Shown: piece by piece, positions 24,847-36,700 of the stretch | How positions within the stretch are numbered: position 1 is the stretch's first letter | Layout: the number at the start of each line of letters is the position of its first letter | NCBI RefSeq assembly: GCF_025698545.1 | Contig: NC_068569.1 | Span: forward strand, 20,088,001-20,152,000 | Length of the DNA: 64,000 bases | Direction: 5' to 3' | DNA from: Gossypium raimondii | Lineage: Eukaryota; Streptophyta; Magnoliopsida; Malvales; Malvaceae | Translations under genes and position numbers: made by a program | The notes under the pieces: generated by a model | The model's input: the letters and a program-made list of their open reading frames with translations, nothing else | Databases searched by the model: none | What the model was told of the DNA's origin: nothing

Positions 24847-25423
24847 TAGAAGTGTTTGTGGATTGGATTGGGTCCAATTAAAATTATAGGTCCAGATCGA
24901 AAAATAGTCTAAAATTTTGCCTAAGTCTAATCTGAATAAAAATGTCAAAATCTGAGTTTGGCCCAACCCATATTAAATTTGTTATATAATTTTTTAAATA
25001 CAATACATCAAAAGTACTACAAACATTAAAATAAATGTTTCCTAATAAATTGAAAATAAATTTTTAAAAATATGTATATTTAAATAACGCTAATACATGT
25101 GCAACTTAACAAGCAAATACCTCTAAAATAGTAACAAAATTAACAATAAAACAAGAGTTATACAATAACAACAAAATAGTAGCAATATAACAGTGAAATA
25201 GTAGCAAAGTAGTGAAAAAAATAAAATAAAATAGCAACAAAAATTGTAGTTTTTTTACATATCCAGACCGGGCCCAAGCCGAAAAAACCTTATTCGAAGC
25301 CCATCTTGTTTTCTAAACGGGCTTTATTTTTTGTCCAAGCCCATTTTTGGGCCTATATTTTTACCCGAACTCTCCTACTTTTTGGGCAGACTTCCGACCC
25401 GACCTAACCCATGAGCAAGTCTA
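24847..25423. mobile_element. Old, diverged copy of the 2755-3285 hAT MITE
   Basis: The right end is TTGCTCATGGGTT on the minus strand, followed by GGGTAAAAATATAGGCCC and GCCCGTTTAGAAAA, which closely match the left half of the element at 2755. The left end TAGAAGTGTTTGTGG is a decayed version of TAGAGGTGCTCATGG. Flanks CTTTGCAT (24839-24846) and TTATGCAT (25424-25431) agree at 6 of 8 bases, as expected for an eroded 8-bp duplication. The interior is AT-rich and non-coding. Confidence 0.75.
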
Positions 25424-25582
25424 TTATGCATATTCAAAGAGATTAGATTAGAATAAAAAATTTACATATAATGCTTTTGTAGTAAGATTTCATCATTGTT
25501 TTTTTTTTTTTTTTGTAATTATCCGTTTACATTCTTACTATATGTTTCTATGAATATCATATTTTTAATTATAATTATATTG

Positions 25583-25718
25583 TCAATTGAGTTTTAATTG
25601 GTATAGGCATTGTTTCCAATGTAAGACATGAGTTTAAGTGCGTTAAAATGCATTATCTTTCTGTTTATGAGCGGGGAATAAAGTTATGAGTAATTCTAGA
25701 CATTGTGTAAAAAAAAAG
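25583..25718 (+). mobile_element. tRNA-derived SINE, copy A
   Basis: This plus-strand copy aligns with the copies at 51566, 52135 and 61571. It starts ATTGAGTTTTAATTGGTATA (the A-box region), continues ATGAGTTTAAGTGCG (the B-box region) and ends CTAGACATTGTG followed by nine A. Both boxes are decayed here. The shared 3' end ACATTGTGT plus an A-rich tail supports retroposition by a LINE-type machinery. Confidence 0.65.
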
Positions 25719-26473
25719 ATATAATCAGAACCAATAATAAAATTGTTGAAAAAAATATTTACGTGACTATCTTATTTTTTGCATCATTTGTTATTATATG
25801 TTCAAAACTTTTGATTTATAATTTACGTTTCAACCATGGAAAGTGATAACTCATTCAAAAAATTTAGAGTTGTGGGTGAAGACAAAGTAATCAACTTGCA
25901 CTTTGAAGATAAAAGGTCATTTGAAGCAAGCCTTAGGTTTATACTAATGTTAACATTGTAGTATTTTTCTTTTTAACATTTGACATACACCATTTTTTTA
26001 CTTGCTTCATGAATTTTTTTAAATATTAATAGTTACACAATTTAATTCCTCTTCCAAATTTATTGTTTTAATTACTTTTTAAAAATTATTATATTAGTTC
26101 CTATTAATTTTAATTGTCACATTTAGTTTCAAATAACGGCTTAATAGTAATTATGAATTTTAATAAAAATTTAAAATATTAATTAAATCTAATATTGCTT
26201 AAATATTTATTTTCAATCATTTAATTTGAAAAACGTTACGTATTTTAAATTTATTTTTAAATTAATAAATTAATGAAATTTAATAGATACATATAATAAA
26301 CTCATACATAGCACGAGATAAAAATTAATTATCGAATAAATTAATTTACATTAAAAATCAAAATAAAGTAATATATGAACGTCATCCAAATATTTAACAC
26401 AATTTATTATAATTAGATAAAAACAATGTGAAGAATTGATTTCAACATTTAATCTTTAAATTTGATAATTTTT

Positions 26474-27690
26474 GGGTAAACTATGAAAATGGTATTTCAA
26501 TAATGTTTTTATTGTCACTCAACTATTAATTTTTTATTTAACCACTAAACTATTAAAATTAATTATTTTAGTCACTTTCAGTTATTGTGGACATTTTTAT
26601 TGGTCTAATAACAAAATTAGTCCTCTAATGTTTACACATTTAATCAATTTATCTTAAATATAAAAAATTAACAAATTTAGCTTTTAATGTACACAGTTTT
26701 GTCATTTTAGTTCAATTCTAAAAAATAAAAATCTAACTATTAACATTTACAAAATTTGTTAATTTAGATACCAATATTGATCATTATTGTTACATCCGTT
26801 AAAAAAAGTCAGAACCAATGAGGAAGTCCCACATCACCATATAATTAAAATCTAATTAAAAAATTATGTTAATATTAAATAAAATAAAAATATTCCTCTT
26901 CCTCCCTCACCCCGTCCCTCTCCCTCTCCTTCTCCCCCTTTCCATCTTCTCCATTGCAATTCATTTAGCTAGAGGGACAAAGCTCGCTTTAGCACCCGCC
27001 GTACTTGCTAGTTTTTGTAGAGACTTGTGTTTGTTGAAAGGTGCAATTACTGCTTCAACCAAAATGGGGAAAGAGGAGGTGTTTAAGCTTACCCTTGGGT
27101 CGCCATTTCATCAATTAGCTCAGGTTTGGGCTTGGGAGAGATTTGCTGGGCTGAGACAAAAACCGAAAGGTGAGCCAAGGTTGGTTCAATGGCATGATGT
27201 GAGGAAAACGGTGGGAGGTATTTGTTTTAATTTTTTAAATATTAATGTAGTTATTTTTATTTAATACTAATATAAATGTTGATACATTTTTTTATTTAAT
27301 TAGATTTTAATAAAATGGTGATGTGGCGCTCCCTAATTGACTTCAACTTTTTTTAATAAACTGTAATGACAGGGGCTAATTTTGATTACGGAATAAAGTT
27401 TAGGTACCTGGTTCGATTAAAAGAAAGTTTAGACATCTAACTTAAACAAATGACAGTTTAAGGGCTTCCTATTTAACTAAGCCTTTTTAATATTTAGAAG
27501 AAAAATGATAGAATGTGTAAATATTAGAGGGCTAATTTTATTATTAGACCAATAAAAAAAGTTCACATAAACTTAGAGTGACTAAAATATTTAATTTCAA
27601 AAAGTTTAGTTATTGAATAAAAAAATTAATAGTTGGGTGATCAAAATAGAACGAAAAGCATAGTTGGGTGATCATTTTTGTAGTTTTCCC
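26474..27690. mobile_element. Pack-MULE-like element with long inverted repeats and a captured gene fragment
   Basis: Bases 26474-26884 and 27245-27690 are inverted copies of each other, diverged but alignable over roughly 400 bases. The ends are GGGTAAACTATGAAAATGG and, inverted, GGGAAAACTACAAAAATG. Internal matching blocks include TTATTGGTCTAATAA and CACATCACCAT. Long inverted repeats surrounding a host-gene fragment are the hallmark of Pack-MULEs. The flanks ATAATTTTT and ATTTTTTCA share only 5 of 9 bases, so the target duplication is not clear. The middle carries the plant-mobile-domain fragment described separately. Confidence 0.6.
26950..27264 (+). pseudogene. Plant mobile domain (PMD, MAIN-like) fragment
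   Basis: The frame reads ALAPAVLASFCRDLCLLKGA, then LGSPFHQLAQVWAWERFAGL and EPRLVQWHDVRKTVGG. This resembles the plant mobile domain, the aminotransferase-like domain found in transposons and in Arabidopsis MAIN/MAIL proteins. The fragment of about 80 residues is far shorter than the usual several hundred. It begins without a natural start and runs into the right inverted repeat after a GT-like donor. Its GC content is higher than its surroundings. It is most likely an exon piece captured by the surrounding element and not a functional gene. An ATG at 26866 lies in the inverted repeat and would add an artificial hydrophobic leader. Confidence 0.6.
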
Positions 27691-27699
27691 ATTTTTTCA

Positions 27700-27965
27700 A
27701 CTTAGGCATTGAAACTTTTTTGGGTTGACATTAGTCTTTAAATTTGACAATTTCTTTTTCCAATTTTGATATATGTGATGATATAGTATTTTGAGATTGT
27801 GCCATGTCATTGTCTAAAATTTTCATTAAAAATTATAACTTTTTAGGTGATCACGATGCTATATCATCACATTGACAAAATGGCAAAACCGCTAAGTTCT
27901 AAGACTAATGTGGATAAAAAAAATTTAGGGATTAAATTGAGGAAAATTGTCAAGTTTAGGGACTG
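27700..27965. repeat. Imperfect palindromic repeat, probable MITE remnant
   Basis: The left arm (GACATTAGTCTTTAAATTTG, ATGTGATGATATAG) and right arm (GCTATATCATCACAT, AATTGTCAAGTTTAGGGAC) are inverted relatives. Exact borders and a target duplication could not be set. It abuts the Pack-MULE-like element and lies just upstream of the RFC3 promoter. Confidence 0.5.
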
Positions 27966-28098
27966 TATAATGCTTTATCCATATAAAAAAATGACCAGAA
28001 AAATTTGATTAAAAAGAAAAAGAAAAAGGAAGAAAAAATAAAATATAACCGGACGAACCGAACCGAACAGTAGAAAAAGGCGCGCTTCAAAAACAGGG

Positions 28099-28106
28099 TT
28101 GGCGCC
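28099..28106 (+). promoter_or_regulatory. E2F-like site upstream of RFC3
   Basis: TTGGCGCC lies 154 bases upstream of the RFC3 start codon, with a second GC-rich core GGCGCGC at 28079-28085. Plant replication genes are commonly activated at G1/S by E2F through TTSSCGSS-like sites. The first base of the strict consensus does not fit, so this is a candidate only. Confidence 0.35.
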
Positions 28107-28219
28107 ATCAGACAGTCCCACTCTTGAAAAATACCGCCGCGAGTAAAGTAAAACCCCAATATTCTCATCAGCCGCAGCCAACGGCGAAGAGCGAACGGCC
28201 ACGTTCGTAACAATATACA

Positions 28220-28226
28220 TATAAAA
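28220..28226 (+). promoter_or_regulatory. Candidate TATA box of RFC3
   Basis: TATAAAA, 34-40 bases upstream of the ATG at 28260. Used alone it would give a leader of only a few bases, so real initiation may be further upstream. Confidence 0.3.
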
Positions 28227-28259
28227 GACAGAAAATTACGAAGAAGAAGCTATACGGCG

Positions 28260-31200
28260 ATGGCGGAAGTAGTTTCTCTAATGGACATCGACGAAGACGA
28301 CAACCACCAGAAACAAAACAACTCTCAAAAGCTTAACAAGGGCAAAGGTCTCGTCACAGCCGCCGATACCAAACCCACTCCCTGGGTCGAGAAGTACCGT
28401 CCTCAGTCACTCGCCGACGTAGCCGCTCACCGCGACATCGTTGACACCAGTAATTCATTTTCTCTCTATACCTAGGGTTTTTAAAAAAAATGTATTTCTT
28501 GATTTGCTTCCCTCCTCCCACTTTTGTTTAAAGTTTTACTGTGATTATAGGGGTAAAGAAGGATAAATGATGGAGGAACGAAGTTAGTGACTTCGAACTT
28601 TTCGTATTCCTCTTTTATAGCTGTAATTTAGTAAAAGATTTTGGGTTAATATAAACAGTCTGCTTCGTTAATTGAAGCGATTCTGATGACATTTTACTCG
28701 ATATCTTGTAACAAATTATTTACTCGGTTTTTGTTGGTGTAAATTAGTTGATAGGCTTACAAGCGAGAACAGATTGCCGCATCTTCTATTGTATGGTCCT
28801 CCCGGAACTGGCAAAACATCTACCATTCTGGCTGTTGCACGGAAGCTTTATGGATCACAGTATCGTAATATGATTCTCGAGTTGAATGCTTCAGATGATA
28901 GAGGAATTGATGTTGTTAGGCAACAGATTCAAGATTTTGCTAGCACCCAAAGCTTCTCATTTGGGTAAATTCCTTTTGTTGTGTGCAATTGATATGCATT
29001 AGATTGACAAGAACCACTGGCTATTTATGAATTTGGAATTACAGAATTTACTTGTAGTTGTTTAAATCCAGCTGTTCTTTTGTGTTGCTGCTGATATTGC
29101 TCGGGCATTTGTGACTACCTTTATCCAGAGCTTATCATTTGATTATCTTAGGTTTGAATAAATGCTTTGCAAGGGTAACGTATTGATGGTTAATATTAAT
29201 ATTCTTACAGGGCGAAGTCATCAGTGAAGTTGATTTTACTTGATGAGGCTGATGCTATGACAAAGGATGCCCAATTTGCTTTGCGTAGAGGTATAATGTT
29301 TTCTTGACCAGCTTTATCTCGTTGACAAATTATTATTTCTTCATGCCTACGATTGAATGACTGTCTGCAGTTATCGAGAAATATACAAAGAATACGAGAT
29401 TTGCACTGATCTGTAATCACGTCAACAAGATCATTCCAGCATTACAGTCCAGATGTACTCGGTTCCGATTTGCACCTCTTGATCCTATTCATGTCACTGA
29501 GCGACTTAAACATGTTATACAGGCTGAAAGGTAACTATCATGTTTCATTTTGTCTTTCATTTGTTTTGTGCTCAACTTTGGGTTGGAGTGAAGTGTTCCT
29601 AATTTAAGTGCTCTCTTGTGTGGTAAAGAGGGGTGGGAATGAGTTGCTTTACTGGGTGATAATCAGCTAAAAGTATTCAAAGTATATGAACTTACTAGAG
29701 TGCAAGATGAGTCTTGCTTGTAGTTTTTACCTATGCTTCTTTTTTGCCAATACTATAACTCAATAGAAGTTCTCTTATAATTTATGTTCTCAATGCTTGG
29801 CTTGTTAAGGTTTTGCAGCTCACTTCAACTTAATTCAAAGACCCAGTTTGACACTTTGAGCCTTGATCACTTCCCATTTAAAGCCTTATCACCCTGTTGA
29901 TTTGTCAGATTATAAATAACTTTTTCCTGCTTCCTGTTGTTACCAACTGTTCATAATCTAGTGCTTCTAATTATTGTTCTGCTGCAAATTGAGCTAGAAC
30001 TTTTGATTTTCAAAAGTGCCACTAGTTAAGCTGGAGTTTGCATTTTTCGGGCTTGGTTCAAGCTTGCATAAATATATAACCAGTTGTGGGTTGAAAGTTT
30101 TAAAGCATAGCTTGGCTCAAGTCATTTGCAATTTTTTTTATTAGAGTTGTAAAAGAATGAAAATCCATGTGTTAGCATATTTAAATGGCTTTACCTTTTG
30201 TTCTTTGGATCATATCTTTGAATCTTTCACCTGAATACGGTTACCAATTTTCGCTTCATTGGACCAGGCTTGATGTACCTGATTGTGGCTTGGCAGCACT
30301 AGTACGGCTTAGCAATGGTGACATGAGAAAGGCTTTGAACATTTTGCAGGTGTTAAACTACTTATTCCTATACTGTTTCTGCGTAAATTGGTGTACAATA
30401 ATAGTTACTTGTTTAAGAAGTGTAAGTCAGAGAAACAACAGGTTGGCTTCGATCTGTTAATTTGCTTTGTGGCAGAAGTGGTGTTACATTACCACATTAT
30501 CTCATTGCTCTTCAGAGGGGTGGTGTAGCCTTGTCTAATTTGTGTGTTTAGGTGATGTGAATGCTAGTTTTAATTGGATAGGATGGATTTCTTTTTTCCA
30601 CTTGGGGAAGGGGGATTTAAAGCAGGCTCCTATGGGGATGTCTCTGAACCAAATGCTCAAGTGTATGAATAGACATTATTTTCCTTATTGATGGGGATTT
30701 GGGCGAGTAAGATGCCTATTTTTATGAAGTGGTCGGTGTTATTCATGAATGTGCAAGAGTGGCATTGTTAATGACTTTTTTGCTGCATGCAGTCAACACA
30801 CATGGCTTCTCAGAAGATTACAGAAGAAGCCGTGTATCTCTGTACTGGAAATCCGTTGCCTAAAGACATCGAGCAAATATCTTACTGGCTTCTGAATGAA
30901 TCATTTGCAGAGAGTTTCAAACGTATTTCTCTCAATCTCTCTGTTGTGCAATTAGTAAAATTCTTGTCTGTAGATCTACTTTTTATTCTCTTTAAAACTG
31001 TTTCTTTATTCTTTGGTTAACTCTCTGTAGGAGTATCTGAAACAAAGACCAGGAAAGGATTAGCCCTGATCGATATTGTAAGGGAAGTGACAATGTAAGT
31101 GCAATGTCTGTTTTGACTTATAAATGGCTACTCTTTAATTTTTTTTTGGGTGATTATTCATGCACTACACTTTTTAACAGGTTTGTTTTTAAGATTAAAA

Positions 31201-31276
31201 TGCCCTCTGATGTTCGAGTTCAGTTAATTAATGACTTGGCAGACATAGAGTAAGTACTTATATCTGCTGCTACTGT

Positions 31277-31320
<44 letters not shown>

Positions 31321-32071
31321 AGCTAACACATAAATAATTGATAAATATTTGATGCTCTGAACAAAAGAACCAAAAAGAAAGAGAAGTACGCCCAAGACAA
31401 TTTGGTAAATAAGCATAATTTATTTAGTATATAGCTTAAGACTTTTATTGCAAGTATTATAAAGTGCTTGATTTGGAGTTTCATTTAGAGCATTCTTAGC
31501 CAAATGATGTTTTAGCTCCATTAGTTGATTTTATTTATTATTGCTAGCCACCACATTTGAGATCTTGTATTTCCTTTACTAAGGCTTTTTGTTAGTTGTT
31601 GGAACTTTTCCTTTTTCCTTTTTGGCCAAGTTTTTTTTTTTGACAAACTTTTTGGCCAAGTTGTTGAATGTTCTAATTGGGGCCTGAATGTGGAACTTTG
31701 CTTGATCAACATAAATACGCTTAGATAGGAGATTGAAGAACAATTGACTAGTAGATGGTATGTAAACCTGTAAAAATGCTATTGGCATTGTTTTAGAATC
31801 ATGAAAGAAGTGACGATTAAATATCTCTTTGTTTTCATATGTTCTAAGAGATGTTAATTTGATAATCATATTTCATTCTGTTCCTGATATTGTATAATAG
31901 GTGTTGATTGTGGAAAGTATATCAGATAGTAGTAGCTAATGGCTTCAATTGATATGTCTTACCATTTGCAGGTATCGATTGAGTTTTGGGTGCAATGATA
32001 AGTTGCAACTGGGATCTCTCATTGCTATTTTCACAAAAGCTAGATCTTCCCTAGTTGCGGCAGTGAAGTAG
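28260..32071 (+). CDS. RFC3: Replication factor C subunit 3 (clamp-loader small subunit)
   Basis: Nine exons with GT-AG borders and consistent phases: 28260-28449, 28748-28964, 29211-29290, 29371-29530, 30268-30349, 30793-30922, 31031-31094, 31181-31249, 31972-32071. They total 1092 bases, or 363 residues, the usual size of plant RFC3. RFC loads the PCNA sliding clamp onto primed DNA in the nucleus. Visible AAA+ signatures are the box II-like start [15 protein letters not shown], Walker [10 protein letters not shown] (about residue 80), Walker B LLDEADA (about 147), the SRC motif [11 protein letters not shown] (about 189) and sensor 2 [14 protein letters not shown]. The C-terminal collar helices end [13 protein letters not shown]. 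An extra N-terminal acidic/Gln stretch precedes the core. The gene lies tail to tail with CSI3, as I recall for At1g77470 and At1g77460. No lesion seen. Confidence 0.96.
31281..31316. repeat. (CT)n microsatellite in RFC3 intron 8
   Basis: About 17 CT/TC dinucleotides in the last RFC3 intron, about 30 bases after the donor at 31250. Likely length-variable between individuals. Confidence 0.95.
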
Positions 32072-33757
32072 CTGTTTCAAGCTTGGCCTTGTTTCTTCTC
32101 CCAATCTCATAATGTTCTTTCTGTATGATTTAAGCCTCTGACAAATAGAAAGTGTTTTTGCTTATGTAGTCCATGAGTCGTGAATACCTAAAGAATGTAG
32201 TCTTCAGGCCCTAAAGATGTTTTTTTTTTTGCAGTGATTTTTGCTTCTTATGAGCTCTCAGATCCTTCATGTTTTGCTTCTTAAACAATGCTTAGCTTAT
32301 GGTAAAGTGATTTATTTTGAGGGAACAAATGAGGCTCAAGTTTTAGAGGCATTGCATCTTCATTTTAGTTCCACATGGTTCTTTTTCAGATGTAGTAAGT
32401 AGGACAAGAGGCCAAGGTTAGGAAGTAAATATAGTTGCCCTAATCGGTCAAAAGTGAGTACGACTTTCATGTACTTTGCATGTCAGCCGTTACTGCAACT
32501 ACTTTATGCATTTTGATTGATTGGTTTTTTTTTTTTAAATCTCAATCATATTATAGGGATGCAAGTGAGTACAATGTCTTAAGATTTTGATTCTTATAAA
32601 GAAGTGATTGTTATACATCTATGGTAATATTTGAGATTTAGATAATATTTGGTTATTATTTTGAAGTTAATAAAGTATAATATTTATTAATCAGTGAGAT
32701 TTAAATTATAATTTTTATAAAATTACAGAATGCAATTTTCATTTATTCAAAAATATTTTTATTAATAAACGAGATTAATAATTTTTAAATTTAAATATTT
32801 TATTAAAATATCTTAATTAAATTTTTAATAAAATTAAATTTATTTAAATGAGAGAAAATTATTATAAAGAATTAACTTAGAAAAAAAGAGTTACTGTAAC
32901 TGTTAATTATCCATGAAATGCTTTTATAAAATGTTACTGTAACTGTTACAGAAAATTATTATAAAGAATTAAATAGAAAATTGTTTAAAGAATAAAAATA
33001 AAGCATAAGAAGTTAATTATCCATGAAATGCTTTTATAAAATGTTACTGTAACTGTTACAGAAATGATTCAAATGATCGATACTTCGTTATGCTGGCAGA
33101 GAAAAAATATTGGGGTTGATAATTTCCTCCTTAAAATATGCTATAATTAGTTAATCTTCTAGTATTATAATTATCATGGATCAAAAATTGTCAAATCTTA
33201 TGCAATATCATGAGAACAATCTAATCAGACTTAATTTTTTAAATCAGAAAAGTAAGAAAGGACCTTCCACATATCAATGGTAAATGCCTTTTCTTACCGG
33301 TTCATGTTGGAATACTTTAGTTATATGGACAGCGAATATAGACACCCAAAATATGACGCATATTAAAAAAGAAGGGCACAAAATACAACCATTTCCACCA
33401 TTAAACAAAGCAGAAATTCGTGTCAAAAAGAACCCATTTTCAATTTCATCACATTTTTTGCAATGCCATCATCCTTTAACAACACTTAACTCGCTTGCCC
33501 CTAAAGACTGATCTGTACAACTTTTAACCATCTTTTATGCTCCCTACACTAAAGGAACCTTCTTTGATTTCCCTTTTTTTCATCTCAAATTAATAAACAT
33601 TTTATAATTTACATCCTTAAACCATTTACTACAAAAACTGGACCTTTGATAGACATATATATTATACTTGTAAACAAGCAAACCCAAACTCCTATTATAT
33701 TGTTCCTCACCTGATTTCATTATGGTTGCTTGTAAAGAAATGAGTATGTCACGCCTT
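32072..33757. other. Intergenic between convergent RFC3 and CSI3
   Basis: Contains both 3' UTRs. Bases 32620-33110 are very AT-rich and hold a diverged tandem duplication (listed separately). The frame at 33284-33511 (+) has no recognisable similarity. No gene seen. Confidence 0.4.
32854..33064. repeat. Diverged tandem duplication of about 100-110 bp
   Basis: An identical 53-bp block starting GTTAATTATCCATGAAATGC occurs at 32902-32954 and 33012-33064, 110 bases apart. A second shared block, GAAAATTATTATAAAGAATT, occurs at 32854 and 32951, 97 bases apart. The spacing difference means the units have since gained or lost 13 bases. Confidence 0.9.
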
Positions 33758-36700
33758 TCATATGTTTTCATCATTTTCTGTCCTGTTGGACCAAATTATC
33801 TCGATTTCAAGCGTTCTGGAAGACCCATCTTTGTTGCTATCATGATTCAGGCTGAATAAACCACTATATACTCCCTCTGTTACGACTTTGTCGATCTGAA
33901 TAGTCACCCTTCCTAATGTTGTCTGAAAAAAAAACTCTATCAGAAATCAGAAAGCAATACCAAAGATATGAAAATATAACTATTAGCACTTTTTTATCCC
34001 ACTACAAAAGGAAAACTTTTCATCTAAGTGCACCGAGTACCATCGACAACTGAATATGATACTACACTCAGCATTAGATCTCAAAATCTCATTTACCTTC
34101 CCAAAAGTATTTTTACTTTTGCATATGATATGGAGTTTTTGTCCCTTTGGGGGCACATCAAAAGCCCATGTGAATCCTTCTTTCCACTCGGGAGTAGTGC
34201 TGTGGTTCACGACCTAATCATAGTACAAAACCACTCATGTTAAAGCATGTGCCATTGATGGTAATGGAATAATACATAATCAACAATGCAAGGGTACAGT
34301 TATAGCTTCGTATTTTTCCATCTGATATAAAATGCAGATTGGAAAATTTTACAAAAAGACTGAAGATCTAGATGTGCTAATAAAATTTCATGTGCATCAA
34401 TGTTGTAGAACATATTTTGATGGATAAATGAAATGATAAGCACCGGCTTTCTTGATAAATCTATACTAGAAAATCCCAACAAGGTGATAAATTCATGCAT
34501 GCCATACAAAGCGGCAAAGTCAGATGCCAACAAGTAAAATAAGAACTGATAATATTCCAAAGGCTTTATTTTCTATACCCTGGCCAATGATCATTAATGC
34601 AAAAATGCAACCCCATAACAATATTAGAGATGAAAAAGGCCAGGAAATGGAGAACTTTCAAGGATAAGGAACAAACTATATTCCATTTGGCCCTAGACCA
34701 AACTTAGGTGCCATATACAGTTTATTCCAATGACTTTCAGATAGAACTCTTACCTTGGTTTGCCGGGGTGGTCCATTACCGATTGTCAATCGGCAAAATG
34801 CATTTGTGGCTCCCATGGCTTGCTTTAGGTTGTTACCACGCTTGATGGTAACAGTCAAACAGCCTGGCAAGCAGTGCAATAGGCTATCTGCTCTCTCATG
34901 GAAACTTGGAGGACAGGTTTTCATCAGCATTTGCAAGATAGGAATTGCTTCAGCTGCAATCATTGATTGAGATCTTGCAATTTCTATTGGCATGGTTGAC
35001 CAAGAATGTTTTAACAAGCACATGGTGTCTAATACAGATTCTTGGGCACCCTCACTCCCTGACTTTAGTGCTGCTACGAGATGGGGAATACACAGGGTAG
35101 CTGCTTCAGAAATTTGGAGCTTAGGAAAGTTGGCGAATATCACATTTAATGTTCTCAAGACTTCTTCATTAATAGTTGCATTAGACCACAATTCTCTCTC
35201 TAAGGCAGCTGCACAACAAAATGACTACACATTTCAATATTATATGCAATGTTGAGAACCAAACGAGAGGGAAAGAAGGAACTAGTACAAAGAGAGAATA
35301 AAAACTTATGCTAGATATTGCTTGTTGGTCAGAAGCAAATATGTGGATTTTCAATTAACCAAAAAATAATAATAATAAAGAAAAAGATTTAATGACACAT
35401 CTAAACACTTCAAATTAAAACAGAAAAAGTATATCACCTGTCAAAGATCTGATGAGCTCGTTTGATACGTATTCTTGAAGTGTGTGATTAGAGAATAAGA
35501 ATTTGATCAGCAGTGCTGCCTGAGAAGCGACTTCTGAATTAGGAGAAAGTAAAAGTTCCTGAATAACTAATATGCCACCTGCTTCAGCAACAGCTCGCCT
35601 ATTAGTTCTACTCCGCATGACAAAGTTCTGCAATGCACAAATTGCAACCATTTTCATGTCTTCTGTTGGCTGATCTTCAAGCAAGCTTACAAGTGCACGA
35701 CATGCAGAAACAGAATCACTTGCTCTAGCATGTCCTTCATGCTGGGAGAGGTCTCCAAGAGCTAAAGTTGCAAGGAGCCTGCCAGATTCTGATCTTGTCT
35801 GCGGATCTAACAGGTACTGTGCTAAGGGGGCAATGGCGTACTTAGAAACCTTCATCTCTCGTATCCTTACATTGTTAAATAAAGCTTCAAGCAGTCTGCC
35901 GGAAGCTTCTTCACACTGGTGAGATCTTAGTAGATTCAACAATGCATCTATAGCTCCAGCTTCAGTCATCTGTTCAACACTTGAAGGATCACTCCTTTCA
36001 TGGACAATCAAGGCATTGAGAGCCACGGTAATGGTGCTCTCCAGTGTGGAGTGCAACATTTTGACCAGAACTATTATAGGAGCTTTAAAATAGTACTCAG
36101 CATTGGAATGCAGAACATTGGAGAGAATAAAAGCAGCTGATTCCCAAAGGGCATGAGGAGGCTGAGGATCATCTTGAATAATGACTTTTGAAAGCTCAAA
36201 AATACCTCCAGCATCAGCAACTGCCTTTGGCCAACTAGCAGAGATCTTTTCCAAAGCTTTAATTGCTGTTTGCTGCAGATTCAATATTCCAATTCCAGCA
36301 AGCTGTACCAGCGGCACAACTGCATTTTTCGTTGTAATGTCTTGCTGGAAATGTTCCTGTGCAAGAAGATGGGTCAATAATTCTGTTCCAAGCTGCTGAA
36401 TAGCTTGAGATGGAGATTCCAAAAATGAAATCAGAGGCTCAATGACTTGACTGGGAGTCAATTTCAGAGCTGCAAGGCTTTGTGGCTTCTCCAAGATATT
36501 TACAAGTGCTTGCAAGGCACTGTGCTGTCCCCACAAACCGAAATCTGGTCGAAGTAAAACCATGAAAAGAGGCTCTATTATTTTCGCAGCATCTGAACTT
36601 CTAGCAATGGCGCTACTATTTGTCAAAATCCGGAACAACTCTGCGATTGAGGATGACAATGAACTGGACGCAAGAGGGAGTACCTCAAGACAGTTATCAA

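Noticed and set aside
27956-28220. Two minus-strand frames just upstream of RFC3
   Set aside because: They read through the promoter and AT-rich tract, with phenylalanine runs and no similarity.
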